Source: Variovorax saccharolyticus
GTDB lineage: Bacteria > Pseudomonadota > Gammaproteobacteria > Burkholderiales > Burkholderiaceae_C
Assembly (NCBI RefSeq): GCF_030316765.1
Contig: NZ_JASZYT010000015.1
Span: 62,001-126,000, forward strand
DNA: 64,000 nucleotides
Direction: 5' to 3'
In this document: piece after piece, positions 27,401-36,800 of the stretch
How the letters are laid out: every line of letters begins with the position of its first letter
Numbering within the stretch: the stretch's first letter is position 1
Translations under genes and position numbers: made by a program
The notes under the pieces: model-generated
Database searches by the model: none
Seen by the model: only the letters and a program-made list of their open reading frames with translations
Told to the model about the DNA's origin: nothing

Positions 27401-29966
27401 TGGGGTGCGGCGACCAATCGGTTCCGCAGCGCCGCAGGTAATCCAGGAACACCTCGACGCAACGGTCGCCGCGGTCCTGCGCGGTGTAGAGCGTCAGGCG
27501 AAGTCGCGCCACGGTGGCGAAATCGTGGCGCGTGGCGGCCCGCCCTGCCAGTGCGGCCAGGCGCTTTTCAGCGCTCGCAAGGCCGGCAGTCAGCAGTTCG
27601 CATTCGGCCGTGAGGCTTTCGATCGCGAAGACGAGGGGGTAGTCGCTGTCCCCGCTCGTGTCCTCCAGGGCAGCGGCGCCTGCATGGAGGTATGCCAACG
27701 CGGAGCCGTATGCTGTGGACGCCTTGGCGCGCCTGGCAGCCCTCAGGTTGAGCGCCGCTACGTGCATACGGTCATCCGGGGCGGTGACCAGGTGGATACC
27801 GCGATTGAGCTGGTTGACGATCTCGAAGATGCACTCTTCCTGCTTGTCTGGCGGCGTATGCTCGGCGAGCAGCCTGCCAATGCGTAGATGGGCTCTGGCC
27901 CGGGCATTGGCTGGGATCAGCAGATAAGCGGCTTCCTGCACTCGGTCGTGCAAAAAGCGATAGGAGTTGCCGGAGCGAAGGATCAGACCGGCTTTCGCTG
28001 CGTCCAGAAGCTGGCCTTGCAGTTGCTCGACCGTTACCTGGCACACGGTCTGGAGCAAGCTCAACTCGGCACGGTCGCCGAGGCAAGCGAACTGCTTGAG
28101 AACGTCGAGCACCAGTTCGGGCAGGCGACTCAGCTTGCCGATCATCAGTTCAGCCACGACGTCGGTGTAGCCCTTGGCGTGGATGCGAGCCAGGTCCCAG
28201 GACCACTGCACTTGGTCGTAGTCGAACGTCAGCAATCCCTCGTCGGCGAGGGTGAGGATGAACTGGACCGTGAAGAACGGGTTTCCGCTCGTTTTCTCCA
28301 GAATCAGTTGCGCCAAGGGCGTGGCGCCGTGTGGTGCGCAGTGAAGTGAATCGACCAGGAGCTGTTCCAGATCGGCCTGTGCCAGGGGGGCGAGGACGAT
28401 GTCGTGCGTCGAAGCACCGGACTGCCGAACGCGTTCGAGGGTCCGCTTCAGCGGATGGAGAGCCGAAACCTCGTTGTCCCGGTAGGCGCCGATCAACAGC
28501 AGGTGTTGAAGGTCAGTGCGCGACAGGAGGTCTTCAAGAAGATCGAGCGTGGCTTCATCGAGCCACTGCAGATCGTCGAGGAAGAGGGCCAGAGGGTGCT
28601 CGGGCCGCGCGAATACGCCGATGAAACGTCGGAACACCAACTGGAAGCGACGTTGAGCGTCCTGCTGCGGCAGCTCGGGCACCGGTGGCTGCCTCCCAAG
28701 AATGTGCTCGAGTTCCGGCACGAGATCGACGATCAGAAGTCCGTTTGGCTCGACCGCCTCCTTCAGGGCTTGGCGCCATGCATGCAACTCGCCCTCGCTC
28801 TTGCTCAGGAGCGGCCGCACGAGGCTCTGGAAGGCCTGTGCCAACGTGGCATAGGGCACGTCGCGCTTGTACTGATCGAACTTGCCGGAAGCGAACAGCC
28901 CGCGCGGCGGGACCAGCGGCTTGTGGAGTTCGTTGACCAGTGCCGACTTTCCGATGCCTGAGTGGCCGGAGACCAGCACCAGCTCCGGGCGGCCACCGGC
29001 GAGCGTGCGGTCGAACGCGCTCAGAAGTGTCTTGATATCGCTCTGCCGACCGTACAGTTTCTCCGGAATCATCAGACGGTCGGGCGTGTCGTGTTGGCCC
29101 AGCTCGAAATCTGCGATTCGCCCCGTGGCCTGCCACTCGCCGAAGCAACGACGCAAGTCGCACTCCACTGCAGCTGCGGTTTGGTAGCGCTCCTCAGCGG
29201 TCTTGGCTAGCAACTTCATCGTGATCGCCGACACCGCGGAAGGGATGGTGTGCAAGCGATGGATCGGCGGCACGGGCTGGCGTGCGATGTGGCAGTGCAC
29301 CCAGTCCATCGCGTCCGTCGCCGCAAACGGAAGATTTCCGGTCTGCAGCTCATAGAGCAAGACGCCGAGCGCGTAAAGGTCGCTGCGCGAATCGATGGAG
29401 CGATTCATGCGGCCAGTCTGCTCGGGTGACATGTAGGCGAGCGTTCCGGCGATGTACTCGGGCGCCTCGGGCAACTGTCGCTCTCGACGCAAGGGGGAGG
29501 CGATGCCGAACCCGGTCAGCCAGACTTGGTCGGTTTCGGAGTTCACGAGTACGTGGGCGGGCTTGATGTCCTTGTGAATGAGACCACTTCCGTGGACGCG
29601 GCCGATCGCACCCGCCAGCGACACCGCGATTCGCAAGAATCGACCCATCTCGATGGGGGAGCCGACGAGCCTGTCAAGCCACTCGCCGCCCGGATAATCG
29701 ACCACCATCAGCACCTGTCCGCCCTCGCGCACGAGTTCCAGCGGGCGCAAAGCCCATGCGCCATCCAAGTGTTCCCTCAGACCGAACTCGTGGACGATTC
29801 GCGCGAGACTCTCCGGAGAAGGGCGCTCGTCGAATGCTGTCGCGGGTATGAAGGCGTACCGCTTGCCGGCGCGGTCGAGTTGGCAGAAGGCGCGCTCTGC
29901 GTCTTTGCGCAAGACTTGGGCGCCTACGTCGTTGTCAACGGCGCGGAAGGGAGGGGGTGCGGTCAT
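24423..29966 (-). CDS. Giant kinase-like / AAA ATPase / GAF-PAS sensor histidine kinase
   Basis: A 1847-residue signalling protein. In order: a Ser/Thr-kinase-like domain (about 10-280), a STAND/AAA ATPase with Walker A GHSGIGKSALVNEL near 333 and Walker B LALFLDDLQWLDE near 463, a long helical TPR-like region (about 650-1290), GAF (about 1320-1460), PAS (about 1470-1590), HisKA with His1627 in SIAHELNQPLAG, and HATPase (QVILNLLRNASEAM, GMGVGLSVS). The kinase-like part has HKDIKPAHVL (Asn of HxDxKPxN replaced by His) and TGFG instead of DFG, so it is probably a pseudokinase. There is no receiver. No membrane segment was seen. ATG 29966 is the first start and gives the full family length. Confidence 0.9.
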   Translation of the reverse strand: MTAPPPFRAVDNDVGAQVLRKDAERAFCQLDRAGKRYAFIPATAFDERPSPESLARIVHEFGLREHLDGAWALRPLELVREGGQVLMVVDYPGGEWLDRLVGSPIEMGRFLRIAVSLAGAIGRVHGSGLIHKDIKPAHVLVNSETDQVWLTGFGIASPLRRERQLPEAPEYIAGTLAYMSPEQTGRMNRSIDSRSDLYALGVLLYELQTGNLPFAATDAMDWVHCHIARQPVPPIHRLHTIPSAVSAITMKLLAKTAEERYQTAAAVECDLRRCFGEWQATGRIADFELGQHDTPDRLMIPEKLYGRQSDIKTLLSAFDRTLAGGRPELVLVSGHSGIGKSALVNELHKPLVPPRGLFASGKFDQYKRDVPYATLAQAFQSLVRPLLSKSEGELHAWRQALKEAVEPNGLLIVDLVPELEHILGRQPPVPELPQQDAQRRFQLVFRRFIGVFARPEHPLALFLDDLQWLDEATLDLLEDLLSRTDLQHLLLIGAYRDNEVSALHPLKRTLERVRQSGASTHDIVLAPLAQADLEQLLVDSLHCAPHGATPLAQLILEKTSGNPFFTVQFILTLADEGLLTFDYDQVQWSWDLARIHAKGYTDVVAELMIGKLSRLPELVLDVLKQFACLGDRAELSLLQTVCQVTVEQLQGQLLDAAKAGLILRSGNSYRFLHDRVQEAAYLLIPANARARAHLRIGRLLAEHTPPDKQEECIFEIVNQLNRGIHLVTAPDDRMHVAALNLRAARRAKASTAYGSALAYLHAGAAALEDTSGDSDYPLVFAIESLTAECELLTAGLASAEKRLAALAGRAATRHDFATVARLRLTLYTAQDRGDRCVEVFLDYLRRCGTDWSPHPTDEEVMREYQRIWTLVGDRRIEDLVALPLMTDPDVLDMLDVCSEIVTPAFFYDENLSSRILCRMVNLSLEYGNCDVSCFGYVFFATFAGPRFGNYRDGYRFGQLGYDLVEQRGLRRYQARTYISFGNMVIPWAKHAGSGRDLIRRAFDTAYRMGDLTFAAYSWHALITNCLATGEALAEVHSDADNGIAFARSAGFGMAVDLCSAQLALIRTLRGLTPEFGCFNDEEFNEREAEHHLISNPALSLAEFFYRTRKLQARYLAGHHEAAVHASLRAQELLWTAPSQLETADFRFFGALAHAAAWDAAPAHQKGQQLAALIDHHAQLEIWAANCPVNFDCRTALAAAEIARIEDRPLDAERLYEAAIRSAHLHGFVHIEAVAHEVAARFYAARGFDKFARTYLQEARQCYLQWGAEGKARQLDQLYPSLRADTQASDSTRTIQTPIDALDLATVIRVSQTISSEILLSKLIDTLVRTAIEHAGAERGLLILPHADTYRIEAQATTGADEVHVDLQQSSIGIADLPQSVLQYVLRTKEKLLLRDASAEHPHAADDYILRRRTRSVLCLPLLRQARLLGVLYLENDLTVGAFTAARMALIEVLASEAAISLENAHLYRDLQEREARVRRLFNSNIIGIFTWNLDGRIIDANQAFAQTIGYSIDDLTSGRIRWKDLMPPEWDEGDDQIMTTLLASRAVPPFEGEYVRKDASRVPVLIGAALFDGTPTEGVAFVLDLTDRKNAEQAALDSERRYHDVEIQLFDANRVASIGQLSASIAHELNQPLAGIITNAGTGLRMLDADPPNIDGARETARRTLRDGKRAADVIGRLRALFSNRDMMLEPTDLNDAIREVLGMLSGDLERDGVNVRLELAEDTPSIMGVRIQLQQVILNLLRNASEAMADVHDRIRQLVIRTERDGSDGVRVSVTDAGVGLDSQNEHRIFDAFYSTKNAGMGVGLSVSRSIVERHAGRLWAERNEGYGATFRFSIPCIENARTGPP

Positions 29967-30515
29967 TGATCGTGCCCCAGTACCGGGGGTGGGCTTGCTC
30001 CAAATGTAACGTCTGGACTACGGCGCCGCTGGGGAGCCGTGCTGGCGCCTGACGCTTTAGAAATTCTGCAATGCCTGGCGGTGAAAAGCACCCCATGGTG
30101 ACAACCTGGCGCCACGATATGCTGCTCATTCGCGTCCAGGAATGCAGCGCACGCCTGCATCAACTTTTTGCTCCGCCGTCATCCGAACAAAAAGGCCGAA
30201 GTCTGCGCAGAAGTTCTGGGTACGTCAACTCAAGCAGGGCGAGGCGGTGCGTGGTGTAGCGCTGGACGTACCACGGCGCTGCGACGTCTTCGGGTTGTGT
30301 CTGATCGGTCCAGCTCGCCTTCGAGATGCCCGAGGATATGGGCGCGTCCCGACCTTCAACTCGCTGGCGGCGGCGCCCGTCACCTCCAAGCAGCAGCGTC
30401 TGCATCGGCGATCGCCGATTGCCCATGGGGGGCACCTCAACACGGCGAGCCGGGACGATGGCACCAAGGTAGTAGACGGGGACCGAGCGAGCAGCGAACG
30501 CGAAGCTTCCTGAAG

Positions 30516-30532
30516 CACCGATACGAAGGTAT
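30516..30532 (-). promoter_or_regulatory. Shared box, copy 8 (box only)
   Basis: On the minus strand, ATACCTTCGTATCGGTG. The ACCnnnGT core is kept but the ATGG end and the downstream CTGNTTTGAT are not. It faces the giant kinase gene, 549 nt away, and abuts copy 9 with a 5-nt gap. Confidence 0.4.
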
Positions 30533-30537
30533 CGCAA

Positions 30538-30580
30538 ACACCTTCGTCTAATCGACACGACGTCGTGCGTCTGGTTTGAT
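30538..30580 (+). promoter_or_regulatory. Shared two-part promoter element, copy 9
   Basis: ACACCTTCGTCTAATCG (30538-30554), 16 nt, then CTGGTTTGAT (30571-30580), pointing toward the hsp20-lon genes at 30795. Confidence 0.68.
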
Positions 30581-30794
30581 CGTCTTTCCACTCGAGCCTT
30601 GCAGGCCTGAAATGATCGATCTTCCGCCAATCACCGAGACTGCGATCCGACCGCCTGGGGCGCCGTTGCTTGCCGTGAGGCTCGTGTTTCTCGTCGCGCT
30701 ACATCAGGCCCGTCCCGGTCGACCCCAGAGGAGTCGAGCATGATCGATTCTTGCCTTGATAAGGACGTGCCGAAGTCCGCCTCGAAAGTTGCCC

Positions 30795-31208
30795 ATGCCG
30801 CGTGACCCCACAGCCATGATGTGGTTGCAGGCCTGCGAGTTGCTCGAACGGGCCGATGGCCTGCAACGGCAGTTCTTTCGCCTGACGACGTCACAGCGCC
30901 AGACTGCGGTGTGGGAGCCACCGGTGGACGTGATCGAGGACCCGGATGAGATCGTCTTCGTCGTAGCGATGCCAGGCGTATCGGCCGGGCGCATCCAGGT
31001 GGTGAACGACGCCGGCGCACTGCTCGTGCGCGGCGTGCGTCCGTTCCCAGTGGTGAGTTCGAATCACACTGTTCGACAACTGGAGATCCCCTACGGCGTC
31101 TTCGAACGGCGCATCACGCTGCCCCTCGGGCGATTGGAACTGGGCACCCCCCAACTCGTTGAGGGGTGTTTGGTACTGACGGTCCGCAAGCTCGGGCGGG
31201 AGCGGTGA
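30795..31208 (+). CDS. Hsp20 / alpha-crystallin family small heat-shock protein
   Basis: A 137-residue small heat-shock protein. The N-terminal arm (MWLQACELLERADGLQRQFF) precedes an alpha-crystallin domain starting at WEPPVDVIEDPDEIVFVVAMPGV and including RGVRPFP and FERRITLPLGR. It should hold unfolded proteins for refolding or degradation. I chose ATG 30795; ATG 30816 is an alternative and neither has a strong ribosome-binding site. Its TGA overlaps the ATG of lon (TGATG at 31206-31210), so holdase and protease are translationally coupled. The unusually hydrophobic C-terminal end (LVLTVRKLGRER) replaces the common IxI tail. Confidence 0.85.
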   Translation: MPRDPTAMMWLQACELLERADGLQRQFFRLTTSQRQTAVWEPPVDVIEDPDEIVFVVAMPGVSAGRIQVVNDAGALLVRGVRPFPVVSSNHTVRQLEIPYGVFERRITLPLGRLELGTPQLVEGCLVLTVRKLGRER

Positions 31209-33646
31209 TGAAAGCATCACGCATGGATCCGGGCAATTTGCTCTCTGCCGATGCGCAGGAGCGGGGCTCCGGCGCGCCGCAAGCGCGCCCCGCACAGCAC
31301 TCGCCCGATGCCTCTCGGCCAATTCCGGTTGACGCGTTGATCATCTTGCCGGTGCGCAACCTGGTCGTCTTTCCGGGCACCATTTTCCCGCTCGCGCTCG
31401 ACCGGCCGCGAACGCAGGCGGCGGTTCAGGAGGCGATGCGGTCGGAACGGGCGATCGGCGTACTGCTGCAGAGTAGGCCTGAAGTCGACGAACCCGGTCC
31501 TGACGCACTGCATTGGGTAGGCACCAGCCTTGCGGTGCTGCGTTACGTCACGGCGCCCGACGGCACGCACCATGCAGTGGTCAAGGGCTTGCGCCGCTTC
31601 CGCGCGTTGCAGTTCTTCGAAGGGTATGCGTTTCCAGTCGCTCAGGTGCAGTTCATCGAGGACGCGGCGGTCGCGGACCCGGAAATCGAGGGTGCTGCCC
31701 GCGCGCTGAAGCTCCTTGCCCTCGAAACGCTGGAGTTGCTGCCCCACATGCCCGCCGAGGTTGGCGCTGCGCTCGAAGTCATTGACGGACCGGCTCAACT
31801 GGCCGACGTGGTGGCCAGCGTGCTGGACGTCGCCGCACCGGAGAAGCAGGCGTTGCTCGAGACCTTTGATCTTCGGACGCGGATCGAGAAGCTGCTGAAG
31901 ATGTTGGCTCGTCGCATCCAGGTGCTCAAGGTCTCGCGTGACATCACCGAGCGCACGCGAGAGTCGATCGGCGAGGTCAATCGCAAGCACCTGCTGCGCG
32001 AGCAGATGCGAGCCATCCAGACGGAACTCGGCGAAGGCGACGAAACAGCAGCGGAGTACGATGAACTGGACGGCGCCATCACCGACGCCGGCATGCCTGC
32101 GGAGGTCGAGAGTGTCGCACGCAAGGAATTCAAGCGACTGCAGCGTATGCCGGAGAGCGCAAGCGAGCAAGCCATGGTCAGGACCTACCTCGACTGGCTG
32201 ACCGAGTTGCCGTGGAAGACCGAGCCCGAACCGCCGATCGATATCGCGCAGGCGCGCCGAATCCTCGACCAAGACCACTTCGGGCTGGAGAAGGTCAAGA
32301 AGCGCATCCTTGAATACTTGGCGGTGCGTAAACTCAACCCGAAAGGCCGCGGCCCGATTCTTTGCTTCGTGGGTCCACCAGGGGTTGGAAAGACCTCGCT
32401 CGGACAGAGCATCGCGAGGGCCACCGGACGAAAGTTCGCGCGCATCAGCCTGGGCGGTGTGCACGACGAGTCGGAGATCCGTGGCCACCGTCGAACCTAC
32501 GTCGGCGCGCTGCCCGGAAATGTCGTCCAGAACCTGCGCAAGACAGGCACGCGGCAGGGCGTGATGATGCTCGATGAGATCGACAAGCTGGGTGCCGGGG
32601 GCTTTCAGGGCGACCCCGGTTCTGCACTGCTGGAGGTACTGGACCCGGAGCAGAACGTGAGCTTCCGTGACACCTACCTGGCAGTGCCGTTCGATCTGTC
32701 TGAAGTCATGTTCATCGCTACCGCGAACGTGCTCGACACGATCCCGGGGCCGTTGCGCGACCGCATGGAGGTGATTCAGCTGCCCGGCTATACGGCGCAG
32801 GAGAAGCTCGAGATCGCGCGCCGCCATCTGGTGCCTCGCCAGCGTGATGCCGCCGGCTTGACCGCAGTGCAAGTCGAGATCACAGACGCGGCGCTGACGG
32901 CGATCATCGAGGACTACACGCGTGAGGCCGGCGTGCGCAATCTCGAACGCGCGATCGGCAGCGTCTGGCGCCACGTCGCGATGCGCTTCGCCGAAGGCAG
33001 CGTCCAGAGTCTGACGATCGCCGAACCCGATCTGAGGGCGATCCTTGGCGCCAGAAGATTCGAGGCCGAGGTTGCCATGCGCAGCGACCTCCCCGGTGTC
33101 GCCACCGGCCTCGCGTGGACCCCGGTCGGCGGCGACATCCTGTTCATTGAGGCCGCGCGCACGCCAGGGGGAGGGCGTTTGATCCTCACCGGGCAGCTCG
33201 GCGAGGTGATGAAGGAAAGTGCGCAAGCTGCGCTATCGCTGGCGAAGGCCCGAGCGGCTTCGTTGGGAATCGCGGCCGGGACCTTCGAAAAATCGGACAT
33301 TCACATCCATGTGCCGGCGGGAGCAACGCCGAAGGACGGGCCGAGCGCAGGCGTCGCGATGTTCATTGCGCTGGTTTCCTTGCTGACCGGAAAACCGGTT
33401 CGCAGTGACGTCGCGATGACTGGCGAAGTGAGTCTGCGCGGCCTGGTGTTGCCGATTGGTGGCGTTAAGGAGAAGGTTCTCGCCGCGCTGCGTGCCGGCA
33501 TCACCACGGTAATGCTGCCTGACCGGAACCGGAACGACCTGGACGACATCCCGGCCGGTGCACGGTCGCAGTTGCAGTTTGTGTGGCTGCAGCAGGTGGA
33601 TGAAGCGATCCGCATCGCGATACCAGGCGTTGCAGAGCGGCCCTAG
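31208..33646 (+). CDS. lon: Lon protease (ATP-dependent)
   Basis: An 812-residue Lon protease. The LAN substrate-binding domain starts at LIILPVRNLVVFPGTIFPLAL, the Walker A is GPPGVGKTS, Walker B is in GVMMLDEIDKLG, and the proteolytic dyad is Ser713 in PKDGPSAG with Lys756 in GGVKEKVLAA. ATG 31208 overlaps the hsp20 stop; the frame is open slightly upstream but the overlap and domain start favour 31208. An extra N-terminal tail of about 40 residues (Gln/Ala/Pro rich) precedes the LAN domain, and the Lon-hsp20 pairing is unlike the usual clpX-lon context, so this is probably a second, specialised Lon. Confidence 0.93.
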   Translation: MKASRMDPGNLLSADAQERGSGAPQARPAQHSPDASRPIPVDALIILPVRNLVVFPGTIFPLALDRPRTQAAVQEAMRSERAIGVLLQSRPEVDEPGPDALHWVGTSLAVLRYVTAPDGTHHAVVKGLRRFRALQFFEGYAFPVAQVQFIEDAAVADPEIEGAARALKLLALETLELLPHMPAEVGAALEVIDGPAQLADVVASVLDVAAPEKQALLETFDLRTRIEKLLKMLARRIQVLKVSRDITERTRESIGEVNRKHLLREQMRAIQTELGEGDETAAEYDELDGAITDAGMPAEVESVARKEFKRLQRMPESASEQAMVRTYLDWLTELPWKTEPEPPIDIAQARRILDQDHFGLEKVKKRILEYLAVRKLNPKGRGPILCFVGPPGVGKTSLGQSIARATGRKFARISLGGVHDESEIRGHRRTYVGALPGNVVQNLRKTGTRQGVMMLDEIDKLGAGGFQGDPGSALLEVLDPEQNVSFRDTYLAVPFDLSEVMFIATANVLDTIPGPLRDRMEVIQLPGYTAQEKLEIARRHLVPRQRDAAGLTAVQVEITDAALTAIIEDYTREAGVRNLERAIGSVWRHVAMRFAEGSVQSLTIAEPDLRAILGARRFEAEVAMRSDLPGVATGLAWTPVGGDILFIEAARTPGGGRLILTGQLGEVMKESAQAALSLAKARAASLGIAAGTFEKSDIHIHVPAGATPKDGPSAGVAMFIALVSLLTGKPVRSDVAMTGEVSLRGLVLPIGGVKEKVLAALRAGITTVMLPDRNRNDLDDIPAGARSQLQFVWLQQVDEAIRIAIPGVAERP

Positions 33647-33835
33647 TCTGCAGAATACTGGAATTAGGGTTGACCGTGTCGATGCCGCGAAGGGCGCGCT
33701 GCGCTGCTACGCCATGCTCTCCGTCCAGGCCACCCGGGTAATGGCGCGCCTGCCACCGCAGAGGAACGCCTTCCATCGCATGTCGACTTCATCTTCGCGA
33801 CGGCGCCTCGAAAAACCGTCGCACCGATGACAAGA

Positions 33836-36800
33836 CTAGTGAATGTGACTTCGAAGAATCAGCAGTTTGGCTCGCAACAATTCTGCCCAGCGGCGCAGTC
33901 CCGCCGAGTTCTGACGAACGCTCGGATACGCCACGGCGGCCGGCACACCCAGTTCCACCTCGGTGCCGGCCCCTTGCTTGCTCCAGACCGCCAAATGCGC
34001 CCCCAGTTTGTTGGCCCGCTCTCGCATGCCGATCAGACCAAAATGGCCGGGGCGCCCCGAAGCAAGCACCGCTGAGCCGATGCCCTGTCCATCATCGCGT
34101 ATGCAGATCTGCAGAGCCTCCACTCCATATGTCACCTCCGCTTCGATGTTGACCGCACGCGCATGTTGGAATGCATTTCCCAGCGCCTCCCGCGCGATCA
34201 GCAGACTTTCCTCGTGCACGATCGGATGCAGCTCCCGAACTGCGCCCAGTACTCTGATGCTGAAGGCCGCTGGTTGAAATTCGGCGAACTGCGCGCCTTC
34301 AATTGCGAGGGCTTCCTCGAGTGTCTTGACGTCGCTCGCCGACGGCCGCAGATCTTTGACTTTGTCGCGACTCTCCAAAAGAAGCTTGTCGGCACGGTCG
34401 AGTGACTTCTCCATGAGCGCTCGGGCGGGCACGTTGTGCGGAATTCTGTCAGCCGCGGCCTGGAAGCGCAGGATCAGGCCCTGGATCCCCTGCAGCAGTG
34501 TGTCGTGAAGGTCGCGCGCGATACGCTCCCGCTCCGCAAGCCGGGCTTCGAGCCGGCCGCGGATCTGGCCGGAGACTTGCCGCAGACGCAGTCTGTGCAG
34601 TGCGAAAAGCATCACGAACGAGGCCAGCGTGCACAGCCCGTAGAACCAAAGCGTCTGGTAGTAGGCGGGAGCAATTGAAAACTCGAGGGTGTCGCCCTCG
34701 TGATTCCACACGCCGCTGGGGTTCGCGGCGATTACCCGGAAGCGGTAGTCGCCAGGCGACAGGTCGGTGTAGAACGCCTGCCGGCGCTGACCGGCGTCCT
34801 GCCAAGCTGCGTCGCGCCCCTCCAGCTTGTAGCGGAACTGCACCTTCTCCGGCGCCGCGAAGCTGAGGCCGGTGTAGTCGATCGCAACGTCGCGTTGCAA
34901 TGGCGGCAGCCGCAAGCCAACCTGTGAGTCGAAGCGCTTTCCATCGCTGACGAGTTGTTCCACGTGCACCGGCGGGGGAATGCTGTTCTTTGGAATCCGC
35001 GCGGGATCGATCATGACGATGCCTTCGCTCGTCTTGATCCAGAGTCGCCCGTCCTGTGACTGAGTCATGAAGGGCGTCGTGTTTCGCATCGCGGCGAGTC
35101 GTGCACTGACGGAAAAAGTCTCCGAGGGCACGACGCCGTCCGATTGGTCGAGCACTTGAAAGTCGAGCTTCGGAAGTTCGGCAGCGCGATCCGCAGCGCC
35201 CCCCCACGCGTCGATCGCCGTCCGGGCGACCCGAATAACTCCACACCGAGCGCGCAGCCAGAACCAATGGGGGTCGGACAGCGTCTCGAGCACCCGGTCG
35301 CATGGCAAACCACTGTCGCTGTCCAACAGCGTCACGCGACCGTCTTTCACCCGACTCAAGCCATTTCCGTTGGAAACCCATACGGTGCCATCGGTTTCAA
35401 CCCGAATCTGGCTGACGCGCGGAGAATCGCGAGACTCGCCGAGCTCGAAGAATGCGCGAACCCGCCCGGCAGCGAGGTTCATGAGCGCACCTGACCAGGA
35501 ACCTAGCCATAGCGAGTCGTCGTTCGGGTCGACCGTGATCGTCGACACGCGGAAAGATGGCCGAACGCTCGCCCACGGCGTTTGCTCGACGCTCCCGTCG
35601 GGTCGAAGAAGCAGGAGGCCTGCCTCTCGGTGCGCGATCCAGAGGTTGCCTCTCGAATCGTCATCCATGCCATCTACTGCGCCGGTGGGAACGCTCGCCA
35701 CCGTTGTCAATCGTCCGCCGTCGAAGTAGCCAAACTCGGACAGCGAGTACAGCCAGACTCGCCCTTGACGATCTTCGAAAAGGCTTCCCGGCGCACCTCG
35801 CCGAACCTCCATCACCTCGGGTTGATCGAGTCGGTAGACCGCCTTCGTCGTGACAGCCCAGATGGCACCATCGTGCGTCGCGAGGATGGATCGGGCCCGT
35901 CCCTCGAGGCCCTTGTTGGCCGCGAACAAGGCGCCCGCAACTGGCCGAAACTGGTCCAGCCCGCCCGAATTGGAAACCCAGACATTGCCTTCACGGTCTT
36001 CGAACAAATCGCGGATCTCGTTTCCTGACAGGCCGTCGGCCGTTGTGAACGACTCCGCCCGGTCCTTGTGCAATCGCACCAATCCGAAATCCGCTGCAGC
36101 AAGCCAAAGTGCACCGTCGCGATCACCCCGAACCCTCGTGAATCTGAGGTTCTTCATCCAGTCCGGAAGCGACATGGTTTCAGCCTTGCCGTCGGAGATG
36201 CGCACGACGTGTCGTTGTGTCGCCACGATGACGTCACCGTCCGGAGTGCCCGTCATCGTGCGAACCGCAGTGATGGCGCTGGGTAGCTTGTAGCTGACCG
36301 GCGACTGGGGTGTCCACTTCCATACGCGGTCTGTTCCTGCAACCCACAGCGCATCGGAAGGGTCGCGATGGAGAGCGACAATGGAGTCCCCCAGGCGGCC
36401 ATCTTCGCCCTGGCATTCCGTGCCCGACTTTCGAACGGCGCAGAGGAAGGCGTTCTCCCGTCCCGAGTCTCCAAGCCAGCTCGTACCCCCGACCCAGATC
36501 GTTCCATCGGCGGTTTCTTCTATGGCGTTGACAGCCTTTCCTTGTAGCGACGGGTACACCGTGAGCGTGCGGTCCTTCAGGCGGGCGAGTCCCCGTAACG
36601 TGCCGATCCACAGCGCGCCATCACTGGACCCGAACAGAGTGCGAACTCGGTCGTCGGGTAGTGCGGTACCACTCGTTGCACGCCATGGGACCCCACGCAC
36701 GCCGTCAAAGCGCAGCAGAGCGTTTCCGGTGGCAAGCCACATGTATCCGTCGGTCGTCTGCGCAAGGGCAATGACTGTTCCCTGAAACCCGTCGAGGTCC

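Larger units (their letters stand above)
29967..30794. other. Long intergenic region before hsp20-lon
   Basis: About 830 nt between the divergent giant kinase and hsp20-lon genes. It contains promoter-element copies at 30516-30580. A 43-codon frame (30612-30743, starting MIDLPPITETAIRPPGAP) follows the plus-strand promoter and could be a leader peptide or gene remnant; I cannot support it further. Other frames look random. Confidence 0.45.

Noticed and set aside
30160..30630. Minus-strand ORF of 156 codons in the hsp20-lon upstream region
   Set aside because: It covers the promoter-element copies and has no recognisable protein features.
31217..33226. 669-codon minus-strand open frame
   Set aside because: Antisense shadow of lon.
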